Assembly (NCBI GenBank): GCA_026707185.1
Contig: JAPOXI010000026.1
Coordinates: forward strand, 1 to 25,399
Source of the DNA: Chloroflexota bacterium
GTDB lineage: Bacteria > Chloroflexota > UBA11872
DNA length: 25,399 nucleotides
Reading direction: 5' to 3'
Notes under the pieces: generated by a model
Told to the model about the DNA's origin: nothing
Database searches by the model: none
What the model saw: the letters and a program-made list of their open reading frames with translations, nothing else
Shown: positions 14,088 through 21,995 of the stretch, piece after piece
Position numbering within the stretch: position 1 is the first letter of the stretch
How the letters are laid out: every line of letters begins with the position of its first letter
Program-made: the position numbers and the translations under genes

Positions 14088-15638
14088 GTGGAAGCCCTAT
14101 TGGCGATCGTCGCCGGTCTGGCGGCGCTCGTAGTAGGGCTCGTGGCGGGCTACTTCTATCAGGTCCGGCTATCCCAGGCGCGCGGGCGCGAATTCGCGCG
14201 CCGGGTGGAGCACGAACTGGCAGAAGTCGAAGCCCGACAACGAGCCAGTATCAAGGAAACCAGCGCGAATATCCGCAACGAGCGCGCGGACGCGGAGCGC
14301 GAGTCGCGCGAGCGCCGTCGCGAGCTTCGCCAGCAGGAGCGTCGACTTCAGCAGCGTGAGCAGACGCTGGACAAGCGTTCGGAACGCCTTGATGATCTGG
14401 AACGCGAGTTCCTGAAGCGCGACGACTCACTCGATAGCCGCAAACGCGGGCTCGACAAACGCGAGACCGAGTTGGAGGACCTGCGTGAGCAGCAGGTGGC
14501 AGCGCTGGAAGCAGCGGCCAGCCTGACGCGGGATGAAGCCAAGACGGAGCTGTTGGCCTCGGTCGAACGCGAAGTGCGCGAGATTTGCGATCAGCGCGTT
14601 CGCGAACTCACGGCGGCAGCCGAGGAAACCGCCGAGGCGCAGGCGCGCTGGCTGGTCGGGCTTTCGCTGCAGCGGGTCGCGGCGGCCCACACGACCGAGA
14701 TCACCACGTCGGTCGTCGATCTCAAGAGCGACGACATGAAGGGTCGCATCATCGGGCGGGAAGGCCGAAACATTCGCGCCCTGGAAGCGGCCACGGGCAT
14801 CGACATCATCATCGACGACACGCCGGAAACGGTGGTGCTGTCGGGCTTCGATCCGGTGCGGCGGGAAGTGGCACGGGTGGCGCTACAGCGGCTGACGGAA
14901 GACGGCCGCATCCACCCGGCACGGATCGAGGACACGGTGACCAAGGCGCGGTCCGAGGTCGAGGAAATCATCGAGCGGGAGGGCGAGCAGGCGGCCTACG
15001 ACGCGGGCACGCCGGCGCTGCCGCGGGACATTCTTCGCTACATGGGTCGCTTGCGGTTCCGCACGAGCTACGGGCAGAACGTGCTGAGCCACTCGGTGGA
15101 AGTTTCGCTGCTGGCGGCGACCATGGCCGCGGAGATTGGTGGCGACGTGGAAGTTGCGCGCCGAGCCGGATTCGTGCACGACATCGGCAAGGCGATCGAC
15201 CACGAGATCGAGGGTCCGCATGCCTTGATCGGCGGGGCGCTCCTGCGACGGTCCGGGCTGTCGGAAGACGTGGCGCATGCCGCCGAGGCGCATCACTTCG
15301 AGGTGGAATTGCGCAGCTTCGAGGCGTTTGCCGTGGCGGCGGCGGACGCTATTTCGGCTTCGCGACCCGGCGCTCGGCGGGAGACGGTGACGCGGTACCT
15401 GCAGCGGCTGGAGAAGCTTGAGGAGATTGCACGGTCGTTTGAGGGCGTGGACAACTGCTACGCGATCCAGGCCGGCCGCGAATTGCGCGTGCTGATTCGA
15501 CCCGACCAGGTGGACGAAGCTGGCGTGCAGCGCCTGGCGAACGACATCGCCAAGCGCATCCAGGAATCGATGGAGTACCCGGGTCAGATCAAGATCACGA
15601 CAATCCGGGAGACGCGGGCCGTGGAGTACGCGCGCTAG
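14088..15638 (+). CDS. rny: Ribonuclease Y
   Basis: RNase Y is a membrane-anchored endoribonuclease that starts mRNA decay. All four parts are visible in the 516 residues: an N-terminal transmembrane helix (about 3-24), a long charged coiled coil (about 30-190, rich in Arg, Glu and Gln heptads), a KH RNA-binding domain with GRIIGREGRNIRALE at 219-233, and an HD hydrolase domain with His 335 and the HDIGK motif at 364-368, ending in the usual PGQIKITTIRETRAVEYA tail. The GTG at 14088 is preceded by GGAGG (14077-14081) at ideal spacing. It is transcribed alone; two hairpins follow its stop. Confidence 0.96.
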   Translation: MEALLAIVAGLAALVVGLVAGYFYQVRLSQARGREFARRVEHELAEVEARQRASIKETSANIRNERADAERESRERRRELRQQERRLQQREQTLDKRSERLDDLEREFLKRDDSLDSRKRGLDKRETELEDLREQQVAALEAAASLTRDEAKTELLASVEREVREICDQRVRELTAAAEETAEAQARWLVGLSLQRVAAAHTTEITTSVVDLKSDDMKGRIIGREGRNIRALEAATGIDIIIDDTPETVVLSGFDPVRREVARVALQRLTEDGRIHPARIEDTVTKARSEVEEIIEREGEQAAYDAGTPALPRDILRYMGRLRFRTSYGQNVLSHSVEVSLLAATMAAEIGGDVEVARRAGFVHDIGKAIDHEIEGPHALIGGALLRRSGLSEDVAHAAEAHHFEVELRSFEAFAVAAADAISASRPGARRETVTRYLQRLEKLEEIARSFEGVDNCYAIQAGRELRVLIRPDQVDEAGVQRLANDIAKRIQESMEYPGQIKITTIRETRAVEYAR

Positions 15639-15660
15639 AGGTAACGGCGGCGAAGCCCGC

Positions 15661-15708
15661 CTGACCGTCACGCACAGGTCAGATCCGACTCGGCCGGCTC
15701 CGGCCGAG
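15661..15708 (+). terminator. Tandem stem-loops downstream of rny
   Basis: CTGACC (15661-15666) pairs with GGTCAG (15677-15682) across a 10-base loop, and CTCGGCCG (15689-15696) pairs with CGGCCGAG (15701-15708) across a 4-base loop. The second stem is strong, and a T-rich stretch begins 12 bases after it. This is the best terminator candidate in the window; the T tract is displaced, so termination may be partial or the T tract may instead belong to the next promoter. Confidence 0.5.
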
Positions 15709-15715
15709 CTGTGCT

Positions 15716-15742
15716 AAAGTTTTGTTTATCAAAGATAACTTT
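15716..15742. promoter_or_regulatory. AT-rich operator/promoter candidate at the ArsR-type gene
   Basis: In an otherwise G+C-rich window this 27-base stretch is strikingly A+T-rich and holds two overlapping inverted repeats: AAAGTT (15716-15721) with AACTTT (15737-15742), and TTATC-AAA-GATAA (15726-15738). It ends at the base before the ATG at 15743. ArsR-type repressors usually bind such AT-rich interrupted palindromes over their own promoters, so this is the probable control site of the whole inositol-lipid operon. Confidence 0.65.
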
Positions 15743-16102
15743 ATGTATGAGGCGCCGGTGAACGTGGACCTGGCCACCATGCGTGCGTATACCCGCGCGC
15801 TGGCTTCGCGGACGCGGCTGCTGACGCTTGACGAGTTAGCGTCGGTCGAGGAACTGGACGTGAGCGAGCTGTCACGCCGAGTTGGGGTCAGCCAGCCATT
15901 GATGTCCTGGCACCTGCGTCGCTTGCGGCGTGCCGGCCTGGTGCGCGCACGCCGCCAGGGCCGCCGCGCGCTCTACTCGCTGGATCGACCAACCCTGAGC
16001 GCCCGCCACGCGGCGCTCAGCAACCTGATTGACGATCTCACGGCCTCCGACACGCCTGGATCGGAAGCCGAAACTCCCGAGCCGGCCCGGGCGCTGGCGT
16101 AG
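15743..16102 (+). CDS. ArsR-type winged-helix transcriptional regulator
   Basis: The 119-residue protein is a single winged-helix domain: helix TRALASRTRLLTL, then the recognition helix region VSELSRRVGVSQPLMSWHLR, and the wing RRLRRAGLVRARRQGRRALYSL, followed by a short helix and a polar, Pro/Glu-rich tail. It lacks the ELCVCDL-type cysteine metal site, so the signal is probably not arsenic or another soft metal. The ATG at 15743 is chosen; a TTG at 15722 and a GTG at 15758 are in frame, and the TTG would fall inside the operator palindrome. No ribosome binding site precedes the ATG, so the mRNA may be leaderless. The stop is 18 bases before ino1, making it the first gene of the operon and its likely regulator. 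Confidence 0.85.
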   Translation: MYEAPVNVDLATMRAYTRALASRTRLLTLDELASVEELDVSELSRRVGVSQPLMSWHLRRLRRAGLVRARRQGRRALYSLDRPTLSARHAALSNLIDDLTASDTPGSEAETPEPARALA

Positions 16103-16120
16103 GTGCTAAGGAGGACGAAC

Positions 16121-17221
16121 GTGTCGAAAGTCCGAGTCGGAATCATTGGCGTGGGGAACTGCGCGTCCTCGCTGGTGCAGGGCGTGAACTACTACCGCGA
16201 CGCCAGCGACGACGAGTTCATCCCCGGCTTGATGCACGCGCAACTCGGTCCGTATCACGTCGGTGACATCGAGTTTTCGACCGCCATCGACATCGACCGG
16301 GGCAAGGTTGGCAAGGACCTGTCGGAAGCAATGGTGGCGCCGCCGAACAACACGCCGCAGTTTGCGGAGGTGGGGCACCTGGGGGTGCCGGTTGTGCGCG
16401 GCATGACGCACGACGGTATTGGCGCCTATATGGCCGACACGGTGTATAAGGCGGAGGGTGCAACCGACAACATCGTGGAGCTGCTGAAGGACACGCACAC
16501 GGACGTGGTGGTGAACTTCCTGCCGGTGGGCAGCGAAGAGGCGACCAAGTGGTACGTGGAACAGATCCTCAACGCCGGTTGCGCGATGGTGAACTGCATG
16601 CCCGTGTTCATTGCGCGCGAGGAGTACTGGCAGGGACGATTCCGTTATGCGGGAGTCCCGATCATCGGCGACGACGTGAAGTCGCAGGTGGGCGCCACCA
16701 TTACCCACCGCGTGCTGACCCGGCTCTTCCGCGAGCGGGGCGTGAAGGTGTTGCGCACCTACCAGCTGAACGTGGGCGGGAACTCCGACTTCAAGAACAT
16801 GCTCGAGCGCTCGCGGCTGGAGTCTAAGAAGATCTCCAAGACCGACGCGGTGACCAGCCAACTCGAATACGACATTGGCGCTGAGAACGTGCACATCGGT
16901 CCGAGCGACTTCGTGCCGTGGCTGGGCGACCGCAAGTGGGCCTATATCCGGATGGAAGGCGTGTCGTTCGGCGGGCAGCCCCTGAACGCCGAACTCAAGC
17001 TGGAAGTGGTGGATTCGCCGAACTCGGCGGGTGTGGTGATCGACGCCCTGCGATGCTGCAAGATCGCCATGGACCGCGGGCTGAGCGGCGCCGTGGAAGG
17101 GCCGTCGGCCTACCTGATGAAGTCGCCGCCGATCCAGTACTCCGACGAGGAAGCTCGAGTGATGACCGAGGAGTTCATCCGCACGGCGACGATAGCCGCC
17201 GGCGCCAGGAGCGACGCATAG
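16121..17221 (+). CDS. ino1: Inositol-3-phosphate synthase (myo-inositol-1-phosphate synthase), actinobacterial type
   Basis: The NAD-dependent enzyme converts glucose-6-phosphate to inositol phosphate, the first committed step to phosphatidylinositol. The 366-residue protein has the N-terminal Rossmann motif [33 protein letters not shown], the strongly conserved [15 protein letters not shown] and [15 protein letters not shown], the catalytic-lysine region [13 protein letters not shown], and [15 protein letters not shown]. Its length matches the short prokaryotic form rather than the over-500-residue eukaryotic one. The GTG at 16121 is fixed by AAGGAGGA at 16108-16115, the best ribosome binding site in the window; an upstream in-frame start at 16103 would lie before this site. 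It is followed three bases later by the acyltransferase gene. Confidence 0.95.
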   Translation: MSKVRVGIIGVGNCASSLVQGVNYYRDASDDEFIPGLMHAQLGPYHVGDIEFSTAIDIDRGKVGKDLSEAMVAPPNNTPQFAEVGHLGVPVVRGMTHDGIGAYMADTVYKAEGATDNIVELLKDTHTDVVVNFLPVGSEEATKWYVEQILNAGCAMVNCMPVFIAREEYWQGRFRYAGVPIIGDDVKSQVGATITHRVLTRLFRERGVKVLRTYQLNVGGNSDFKNMLERSRLESKKISKTDAVTSQLEYDIGAENVHIGPSDFVPWLGDRKWAYIRMEGVSFGGQPLNAELKLEVVDSPNSAGVVIDALRCCKIAMDRGLSGAVEGPSAYLMKSPPIQYSDEEARVMTEEFIRTATIAAGARSDA

Positions 17222-17224
17222 CGC

Positions 17225-18091
17225 GTGATCACCGTCGTAGCCTTCGCAGCCCAAGCTGAACGGTGGGTACCCCGCCCGCTGAAGTTCGGTCTGGCTCGGC
17301 TCATCGGGATGCTGGTGTATTGGCTGGTTCCACGGATTCGGCGGAACACCACGGCCAACATGTCGGTCGTCTTAAACCTGCCGCCCACGGATCCGCGAGT
17401 GCGGGCGCTGGCGATGCGCTCGGTGATCAGCTATGGCGAGATGACGCTGGACTTCTTGCGGACCTACCGGATGACGCCGGAGGAATTGCTGCGGTACACG
17501 GTGGCTATTGAGGGTCTGCACCATCTGCGGGCGTTCAAGGACATGGGTCGTGGCGGCATCATGATCACGGCGCACTTCGGCAGTTGGGACTGCTGCGGCA
17601 GCCTGGTCTCGGTTGATCAGCCCACGCACGTGGTGGCCGAGACGTTTGGCAGCCGATCACTGACTGCGGTGCTGGACAACGTGCGGGCGCGCAAGAACCT
17701 GCGGACGATCCAGTTGGGGAACGCGGCTCGCGGGATTTTGCGCACGCTGCGGCGGGGAGAATTCGTGGCGCTCCTGGCCGACCGTCCGACGCCGGGTAAG
17801 GGCGTGCAGGTCATGTTTTTCAACCGCCCGGTGTGGGTGCCGGAAGGCGCGGCGGTGTTGGCCCGGCACACCGGCAGTCCGCTGCTGGTGGGCGGCATGA
17901 TTCGGTATCCCGACGGTACGTACTCGGCGCATGGCATGCCGCCAATCGTGATCGACAAGGACCGACCGGCGGCCGAGGCGGTTCAGGAAGCCATGCAGCA
18001 AGTGATGTGGGACCTGGAAACGCTGATTCGCAAGGCGCCGGCGCAGTGGTACATGTTCCGCCCGATGTGGCCCGAGGCGCTTGAGGCGTGA
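17225..18091 (+). CDS. HtrB/LpxL-family acyltransferase, PatA-like (PIM acyltransferase candidate)
   Basis: This 288-residue membrane-associated lysophospholipid acyltransferase has the catalytic HX4D motif as HFGSWD (His 117, Asp 122) after GRGGIMITA, and the conserved ALLADRPTPGKGVQVMFFNRPVWVPEGAAVLA block of the HtrB/MsbB family, with an N-terminal amphipathic or membrane segment (LARLIGMLVYWLV). In mycobacteria the family member PatA puts palmitate on the mannose of phosphatidylinositol mannosides; the position here, between ino1 and a PimA-like gene, argues for that role rather than lipid A synthesis, for which no other gene is present. The GTG at 17225 starts three bases after the ino1 stop, and the stop overlaps the next start (GTGA). 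Confidence 0.88.
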   Translation: MITVVAFAAQAERWVPRPLKFGLARLIGMLVYWLVPRIRRNTTANMSVVLNLPPTDPRVRALAMRSVISYGEMTLDFLRTYRMTPEELLRYTVAIEGLHHLRAFKDMGRGGIMITAHFGSWDCCGSLVSVDQPTHVVAETFGSRSLTAVLDNVRARKNLRTIQLGNAARGILRTLRRGEFVALLADRPTPGKGVQVMFFNRPVWVPEGAAVLARHTGSPLLVGGMIRYPDGTYSAHGMPPIVIDKDRPAAEAVQEAMQQVMWDLETLIRKAPAQWYMFRPMWPEALEA

Positions 18092-19275
18092 GGATTTTGC
18101 AGGTTTCGCCGTACGACTTCCCCTATCCGGGAGGCGTCACCCAACACATCCTGAACCTGGAGCGGGAACTGCGAATGAGGGGCCATGAGGTGGCCATCAT
18201 GGCGCCGAGCACCGACAACCAGGTTGAAGAGAAGTTTCCGGGGTTTGTGCGAATCGGATCGCGCGTAGTTCCACTGCCGGTCAACCAGTCGCGAGCGCGG
18301 CTGACGCTGTCGCCGCAGCTGGTGCCGCGGGTACGGCGATACCTGCGACAGCAGCGGTTCGACATCGTGCACTTACAGGAACCGCTGGTGCCGGCGTTGC
18401 CGCTGACCGTCCTCCAATACTCGACGAGTGTGAACGTGGGCACGTTTCACGCCGCGCGCAATTCGGCGCTGTTTTACCGGACTACGCGACCACTGATTCA
18501 GCGTTTGCAGCGTCGCCTGCACGGGAAAATCGCCGTCTCCGAAGCGGCGCGGGAGCTGGTGTTTCGCTCGTACAAGGGCGACTACCGGATTATCCCGAAC
18601 GGTATCGACGTCGACTTTTACGGCGCACCGCAACCCCCGGCCGGCGAACTGCAGGACGGCAAGCTGAACATCGTGTTCGTGGGACGGCTGGAGAAGCGGA
18701 AGGGCCTGGACTACTTGCTGCGGGCGATGGCGTTGGTGTGCCAGTTGCGACCGCAGGCGCGCCTGATTGTGATTGGCGCGTTTCGACCGGGCCAGCGCCG
18801 CGCCTATTTGCGACAGATTCAACAATTCGGCCTGCGGCACGTGGTGTTCAAGGGATTCGTATCGGACGAAGAGAAGCGCCAATACCTCCAGACGGCCGAT
18901 ATCTTCTGCTGGCCGGCGCTGGGTGGCGAGAGCCAGGGCATCACGCTGCTTGAGGCGATGGCCGCCGGCACGCCCGTGGTGGCCTCGGACATTCCCGCAT
19001 CGCGAACCATGCTGACCGACCAGGACGCGGCGATCCTGGTGCCGCCAAAGGACCACGTCGCGCTGGCGAGGGCCCTGATGCGGGTGGCCGACAACCCGGG
19101 CAAAGCTCAGCGGATGGCGGAGGCCGGGAGTCGGCGCGCCGTTGACTTTCGGTGGAGCACTATTGCCGACCGGGTGCTGGCCTACTACGAGGAACTGCTC
19201 AACGAGGACGAGCTCGGCGGACCCTACTGGTCCGCCGACGCAGACCTGGTTCGAGCCGGGGGGACGCCATCGTGA
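18088..19275 (+). CDS. pimA: GT4 glycosyltransferase, phosphatidylinositol mannosyltransferase PimA-like
   Basis: The 395-residue GT-B enzyme has the PimA-type acceptor-side motif SPYDFPYPGGVTQH at residues 7-20, HLQEPLVPALP near 95, the catalytic-region His 121 in GTFHA, IIPNGIDVDFY at 168-178, donor-site Arg and Lys in VFVGRLEKRKGLDYLL, and the EX7E motif at Glu 281 to Glu 289 (ESQGITLLE). PimA transfers mannose from GDP-mannose to phosphatidylinositol on the cytoplasmic face of the membrane. The GTG at 18088 overlaps the acyltransferase stop by four bases and its own stop overlaps the next start by four (both GTGA), implying coupled translation. Donor sugar and acceptor are inferred from family and operon; another GT4 specificity is possible. 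Confidence 0.87.
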   Translation: MRILQVSPYDFPYPGGVTQHILNLERELRMRGHEVAIMAPSTDNQVEEKFPGFVRIGSRVVPLPVNQSRARLTLSPQLVPRVRRYLRQQRFDIVHLQEPLVPALPLTVLQYSTSVNVGTFHAARNSALFYRTTRPLIQRLQRRLHGKIAVSEAARELVFRSYKGDYRIIPNGIDVDFYGAPQPPAGELQDGKLNIVFVGRLEKRKGLDYLLRAMALVCQLRPQARLIVIGAFRPGQRRAYLRQIQQFGLRHVVFKGFVSDEEKRQYLQTADIFCWPALGGESQGITLLEAMAAGTPVVASDIPASRTMLTDQDAAILVPPKDHVALARALMRVADNPGKAQRMAEAGSRRAVDFRWSTIADRVLAYYEELLNEDELGGPYWSADADLVRAGGTPS

Positions 19276-19892
19276 ACAAGGCGCACATCGAGGCGAGTAC
19301 GCGCCGGACGATGGAGCGGCTGGTAGCTCCGTTGGCTCGAACGGGTATCGACCCGAACGCGCTTACGGTGGCCGGCCTGGCGGTAAGCGCGGCGACGGCC
19401 GTCTGCATTGGCTTCGGCTGGACGCTGGCGGGCGGCCTGCTGGTGCTGGTGACCGGCGGATTCGACATGCTGGACGGAGCCGTGGCGCGGGTTAGCGGGA
19501 ACGGCTCGAAGTTCGGCGCCTTTCTGGATTCCACGCTGGATCGCTGGGCCGAAGGGCTGATCTTCACCGGCCTGGTGTGGTACTTCGTAGCGCAGGACGC
19601 GAGGATTGAAGTGGTGCTCGCGGTGACGACGATGGTGGGCTCGATGCTGATCAGCTACACGCGGGCGCGCGCCGAGGGTTTGGGCGTGGACTGCGAGATC
19701 GGGATTCTGCAGCGGCCGGAGCGGTTGCTGCTGCTGGGGATCTCGCTGCTAGGACCGGCCTGGCTGTTGAGCGCCGGCTTGTGGGTGCTGAGCGTGGTGA
19801 CGCAGGTCACCGCAGTTCAGCGGATCCTGCACGTGCATGGCGAACTCGAGCGGAGCAAGAACTCGGCCGACGAGGACGCGGCGACCGACTAG
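19272..19892 (+). CDS. pgsA: CDP-alcohol phosphatidyltransferase, phosphatidylinositol phosphate synthase-like
   Basis: The 206-residue integral membrane enzyme carries the complete signature DX2DGX2ARX8GX3DX3D at residues 65-90 (DMLDGAVAR ... G82, D86, D90), between hydrophobic helices. It condenses CDP-diacylglycerol with an alcohol phosphate; in Actinobacteria this homologue uses inositol-1-phosphate to make phosphatidylinositol phosphate. The presence of ino1 at the head of the same operon supports that substrate over glycerol-3-phosphate. The GTG at 19272 is chosen because it overlaps the PimA-like stop in GTGA and gives the usual family N-terminus; the frame remains open further upstream. 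It converges with the Gfo/Idh gene with only seven bases between stops. The phosphatase for the phosphatidylinositol phosphate product is not in the window. Confidence 0.9.
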   Translation: MNKAHIEASTRRTMERLVAPLARTGIDPNALTVAGLAVSAATAVCIGFGWTLAGGLLVLVTGGFDMLDGAVARVSGNGSKFGAFLDSTLDRWAEGLIFTGLVWYFVAQDARIEVVLAVTTMVGSMLISYTRARAEGLGVDCEIGILQRPERLLLLGISLLGPAWLLSAGLWVLSVVTQVTAVQRILHVHGELERSKNSADEDAATD

Positions 19893-19899
19893 GCAGGCC

Positions 19900-21027
19900 T
19901 CAATCCAGCGGCAGGGTTACGGGCTGTCCGCTGAAGTACGAGGCGTAGCCCGCCAGCAGCGTTTCGACCTGGGCGACGCCCGCGTCGGCGTTGTTGATGG
20001 ACTCCCGCCCCTCGTCGATGCACGTAATGAACTGGTCGATCAGCACTTCGATGCCGCCAGAGTCCATCGCGTCAACGCGGGTTGCTCCCTTGCCGTCGTC
20101 CCCGGGTAAGCCGTAGGTCATGGCAACTGGGGGCGATCCGTCGGCAACGATCGAGCCGCGGGTGCCAACGACGGACACCTTGTCCACGCCGCTGCCGGCG
20201 TCGGTTTCGCGGCCGTAGCGACCGGTGGTGATGGTGGATGTGACGCCATTTTCGAAGGTCATGTGCATGACGGCGAAGTCTTCGAGCCCGCGCTCGGCGT
20301 GGGCGCCCAGCCAGTACTGGCCGAGCTGTGCGTAGACGGTCTGCACGGCCGAATCGGCCAGGTACTGCACCTGGCCGACGGGGTACAGACCGATTTCATG
20401 CAGCTCGCGCTTGGCCCATACGTCGTGTCCGGATCCCGAGGGATCGGCGTTCTCCGCACGGTAGGTGAAGCGCGAGAGATCCTGCGAAATGGCGGTCGAC
20501 CAGTCATCGGGGACGGTGCCGGCCTGGCCCTTGGCGAAGATCAGGTCCCAGTGAATTGTCTTGAGTTCGCCGATGGCGCCCGCGTCCAGCTCGCTCTTGA
20601 TCTGGCGCATCATCGTTGAGAGGTGTCGCCCGTAGATCACGGTGCGGACGTTTTTCTGACGGGCGGCCGATGCGATGGCTCTCGCCTCGGCGACCGTGAT
20701 GGCGTTGGGCTTGTCCATGAACAGGTGCTTGCCGGCGTCCGCCAGGCGGGCCGACACGCCGCCGCGGCGCTCGAGCTGCGGGCAGACGCTGACGATGTCG
20801 ATGGTTGGGTCGTTCGCCACGGCGTCGATGCTCTCGATGTACGGCACGCCGTAGAGGTCGGCCTCCGAGCGGTTGGTTTCGACGACGTAGTCGTCAATCT
20901 CGCTGGGATCGTCGGCCACGCAGACGACCTCGGTGCGCGGGTGATTGGCGAACGTTGGGGCGTACTGCTGCGGCTGGTGCATGGCGCAACTCACCAGCGC
21001 GACTTTATAGGTCGGCTTGCTGCCCAC
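19900..21027 (-). CDS. Gfo/Idh/MocA family oxidoreductase
   Basis: This 375-residue NAD(P)-dependent sugar or polyol dehydrogenase-like protein has the two-domain layout of the family: an N-terminal nucleotide-binding domain (YKVALVSCAMHQPQQYAP), the acidic strand end in EVVCVADDPSE, the catalytic-lysine strand LFMDKPNAIT, and a C-terminal beta-sheet domain with GELKTIHWDL, SGSGHDVWAKRELHEIGLYP and SVVGTRGSIVADG. Two features are atypical: the usual glycine-rich GXGXXG is replaced by SCAMHQPQQ, and EKP is DKP, so cofactor binding may differ. The GTG at 21027 is set by GGAG eight bases upstream. A hairpin lies in the 99-base gap after the dioxygenase-like gene. Substrate is unknown. Confidence 0.87.
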   Translation of the reverse strand: MGSKPTYKVALVSCAMHQPQQYAPTFANHPRTEVVCVADDPSEIDDYVVETNRSEADLYGVPYIESIDAVANDPTIDIVSVCPQLERRGGVSARLADAGKHLFMDKPNAITVAEARAIASAARQKNVRTVIYGRHLSTMMRQIKSELDAGAIGELKTIHWDLIFAKGQAGTVPDDWSTAISQDLSRFTYRAENADPSGSGHDVWAKRELHEIGLYPVGQVQYLADSAVQTVYAQLGQYWLGAHAERGLEDFAVMHMTFENGVTSTITTGRYGRETDAGSGVDKVSVVGTRGSIVADGSPPVAMTYGLPGDDGKGATRVDAMDSGGIEVLIDQFITCIDEGRESINNADAGVAQVETLLAGYASYFSGQPVTLPLD

Positions 21028-21080
21028 GGGAGGTACTCCTACGGCGCGGTGTGACGCCCAGCGTGACAAGCCAGCAGCCT

Positions 21081-21100
21081 GGTCGGCAAATCCGCCGACC
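21081..21100 (-). other. Stem-loop between the dioxygenase-like and Gfo/Idh genes
   Basis: GGTCGGC (21081-21087) and GCCGACC (21094-21100) form a perfect 7-base stem with a 6-base loop in the 99-base gap, 26 bases past the dioxygenase-like stop. The self-complementary CCGCCGGCGG (21099-21108) overlaps it. There is no T run, so it may limit transcript read-through or protect the 3' end rather than act as a classical terminator. Confidence 0.4.
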
Positions 21101-21126
21101 GCCGGCGGACGGGCGTAAGGCTGAGT

Positions 21127-21918
21127 CTAGTTGGCGCCTCGCAGCGGCGTCCCCCAGCCAGCGTCGGCTTCGACGTCGTAGGAGAGCTCCACACCCGTTG
21201 CCGGGGCCATGTACTCGTATACGACGCCGCGACGCCCGTTCGGAGAGGTGTTTGGCGCCGAATAGTGGTACGTCAGGCAGTGAAACAGCAGCGCGCCGCC
21301 AGTCTTGAGCTCGGCGGCCACGACTTCCGACTGATCAATCAGCGACTCGTGCAGGGGGTCTTCGAACAGGCCGCGTCGGTGGCTCCCTGGGACGACCTGG
21401 ATGCAGCCGTTCTCAAGCGTCGAATCGTCCAGGTAGTACTGGATGGCGACGACCGGCACCTGCTCGGGCTGCAAGTCGGTTCCCCACGGGCGGAGACGGT
21501 CGGCTTCCTCGTGCGTGATGAAGCCTTCCGGCAGGTCCTGGTGCCAGGGCTTGGCTGAGCCTTCGAACGGCGGCTTCACCATCATCTTGGAGTGATGGAA
21601 CCGGATGTCAGGACCGATCAGATCCTCCATGAGGTCCAGCACTTCGTCGCGGCGCATCAATTCGTCCCAGATCACCCCGCCGTATTTGTGAATGTGGTTG
21701 ATTTTGCGGATCGCGAGTCGCTCGATGTGGAGCGCATTCGGTTCGCGCTGGAAGTCGCGGTGCTCATGGCTCTGCGCCCAACGCTCCAGAGCGTCCATGC
21801 TGGTCCGCAGGGTGGCGATGTCGTCGTCGCTAAGAAAGTCCGGCAGGGCAAGGTATCCGTCGCGCCAGAACGCGTCGACCTGCGCTGGCGTCAGGCGTGC
21901 GAGCGTTTGGGTAGCCAT
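21127..21918 (-). CDS. Phytanoyl-CoA dioxygenase family protein
   Basis: The 263-residue protein is an Fe(II)/2-oxoglutarate dioxygenase of the PhyH type. The iron triad is visible as His 126 and Asp 128 in KPWHQDL and His 218 in LTYHYSAPN, with the 2-oxoglutarate-binding Arg in NGRRGVVYEY (about 229-230); the jelly-roll strands IQYYLDDSTLENGCIQVVPG are typical. It would hydroxylate an unidentified small molecule. The ATG at 21918 is chosen because GAGGGGGA lies six to eight bases upstream and because the frame upstream, open to 22314, runs antisense over the next gene. It is followed on the same strand by the Gfo/Idh gene. Its promoter region contains the palindromes AGACG-T-CGTCT and GTCTG-ATTGG-CAGAC. 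Confidence 0.9.
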   Translation of the reverse strand: MATQTLARLTPAQVDAFWRDGYLALPDFLSDDDIATLRTSMDALERWAQSHEHRDFQREPNALHIERLAIRKINHIHKYGGVIWDELMRRDEVLDLMEDLIGPDIRFHHSKMMVKPPFEGSAKPWHQDLPEGFITHEEADRLRPWGTDLQPEQVPVVAIQYYLDDSTLENGCIQVVPGSHRRGLFEDPLHESLIDQSEVVAAELKTGGALLFHCLTYHYSAPNTSPNGRRGVVYEYMAPATGVELSYDVEADAGWGTPLRGAN

Positions 21919-21937
21919 GATTTTTCCCCCTCTGTCG

Positions 21938-21959
21938 AGACGTCGTCTGATTGGCAGAC
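21938..21959. promoter_or_regulatory. Overlapping palindromes upstream of the PhyH-like gene
   Basis: AGACG-T-CGTCT (21938-21948) and GTCTG-ATTGG-CAGAC (21945-21959) share bases in the 118-base divergent gap, 20 to 41 bases before the PhyH-like ATG. Such mutually overlapping inverted repeats could be an operator with two states or alternative hairpins in the leader RNA. Confidence 0.4.
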
Positions 21960-21980
21960 CAACGATCCGGAGCCTGCGGC

Positions 21981-21986
21981 TAGACT
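21981..21986 (+). promoter_or_regulatory. -10 candidate for the halogenase-like operon
   Basis: TAGACT lies nine bases before an ATG at 21996 that opens a 14-codon reading frame. The same hexamer is found before the propeller gene (5115) and the FAD oxidoreductase (8668, minus). No clear -35 is seen at standard spacing. Confidence 0.35.
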
Positions 21987-21995
21987 GATTCTCCC

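Noticed and set aside
14186..14199. GCGCGAATTCGCGC, a 14-base perfect palindrome inside rny
   Set aside because: It falls in the coiled-coil coding region, where Arg, Glu and Ala codons readily give such runs; no flanking regulatory context.
16106..17254. A 382-codon open frame on the minus strand opposite ino1
   Set aside because: Ino1 is certain from its motifs; the antisense translation is His, Arg and Val-rich and featureless.
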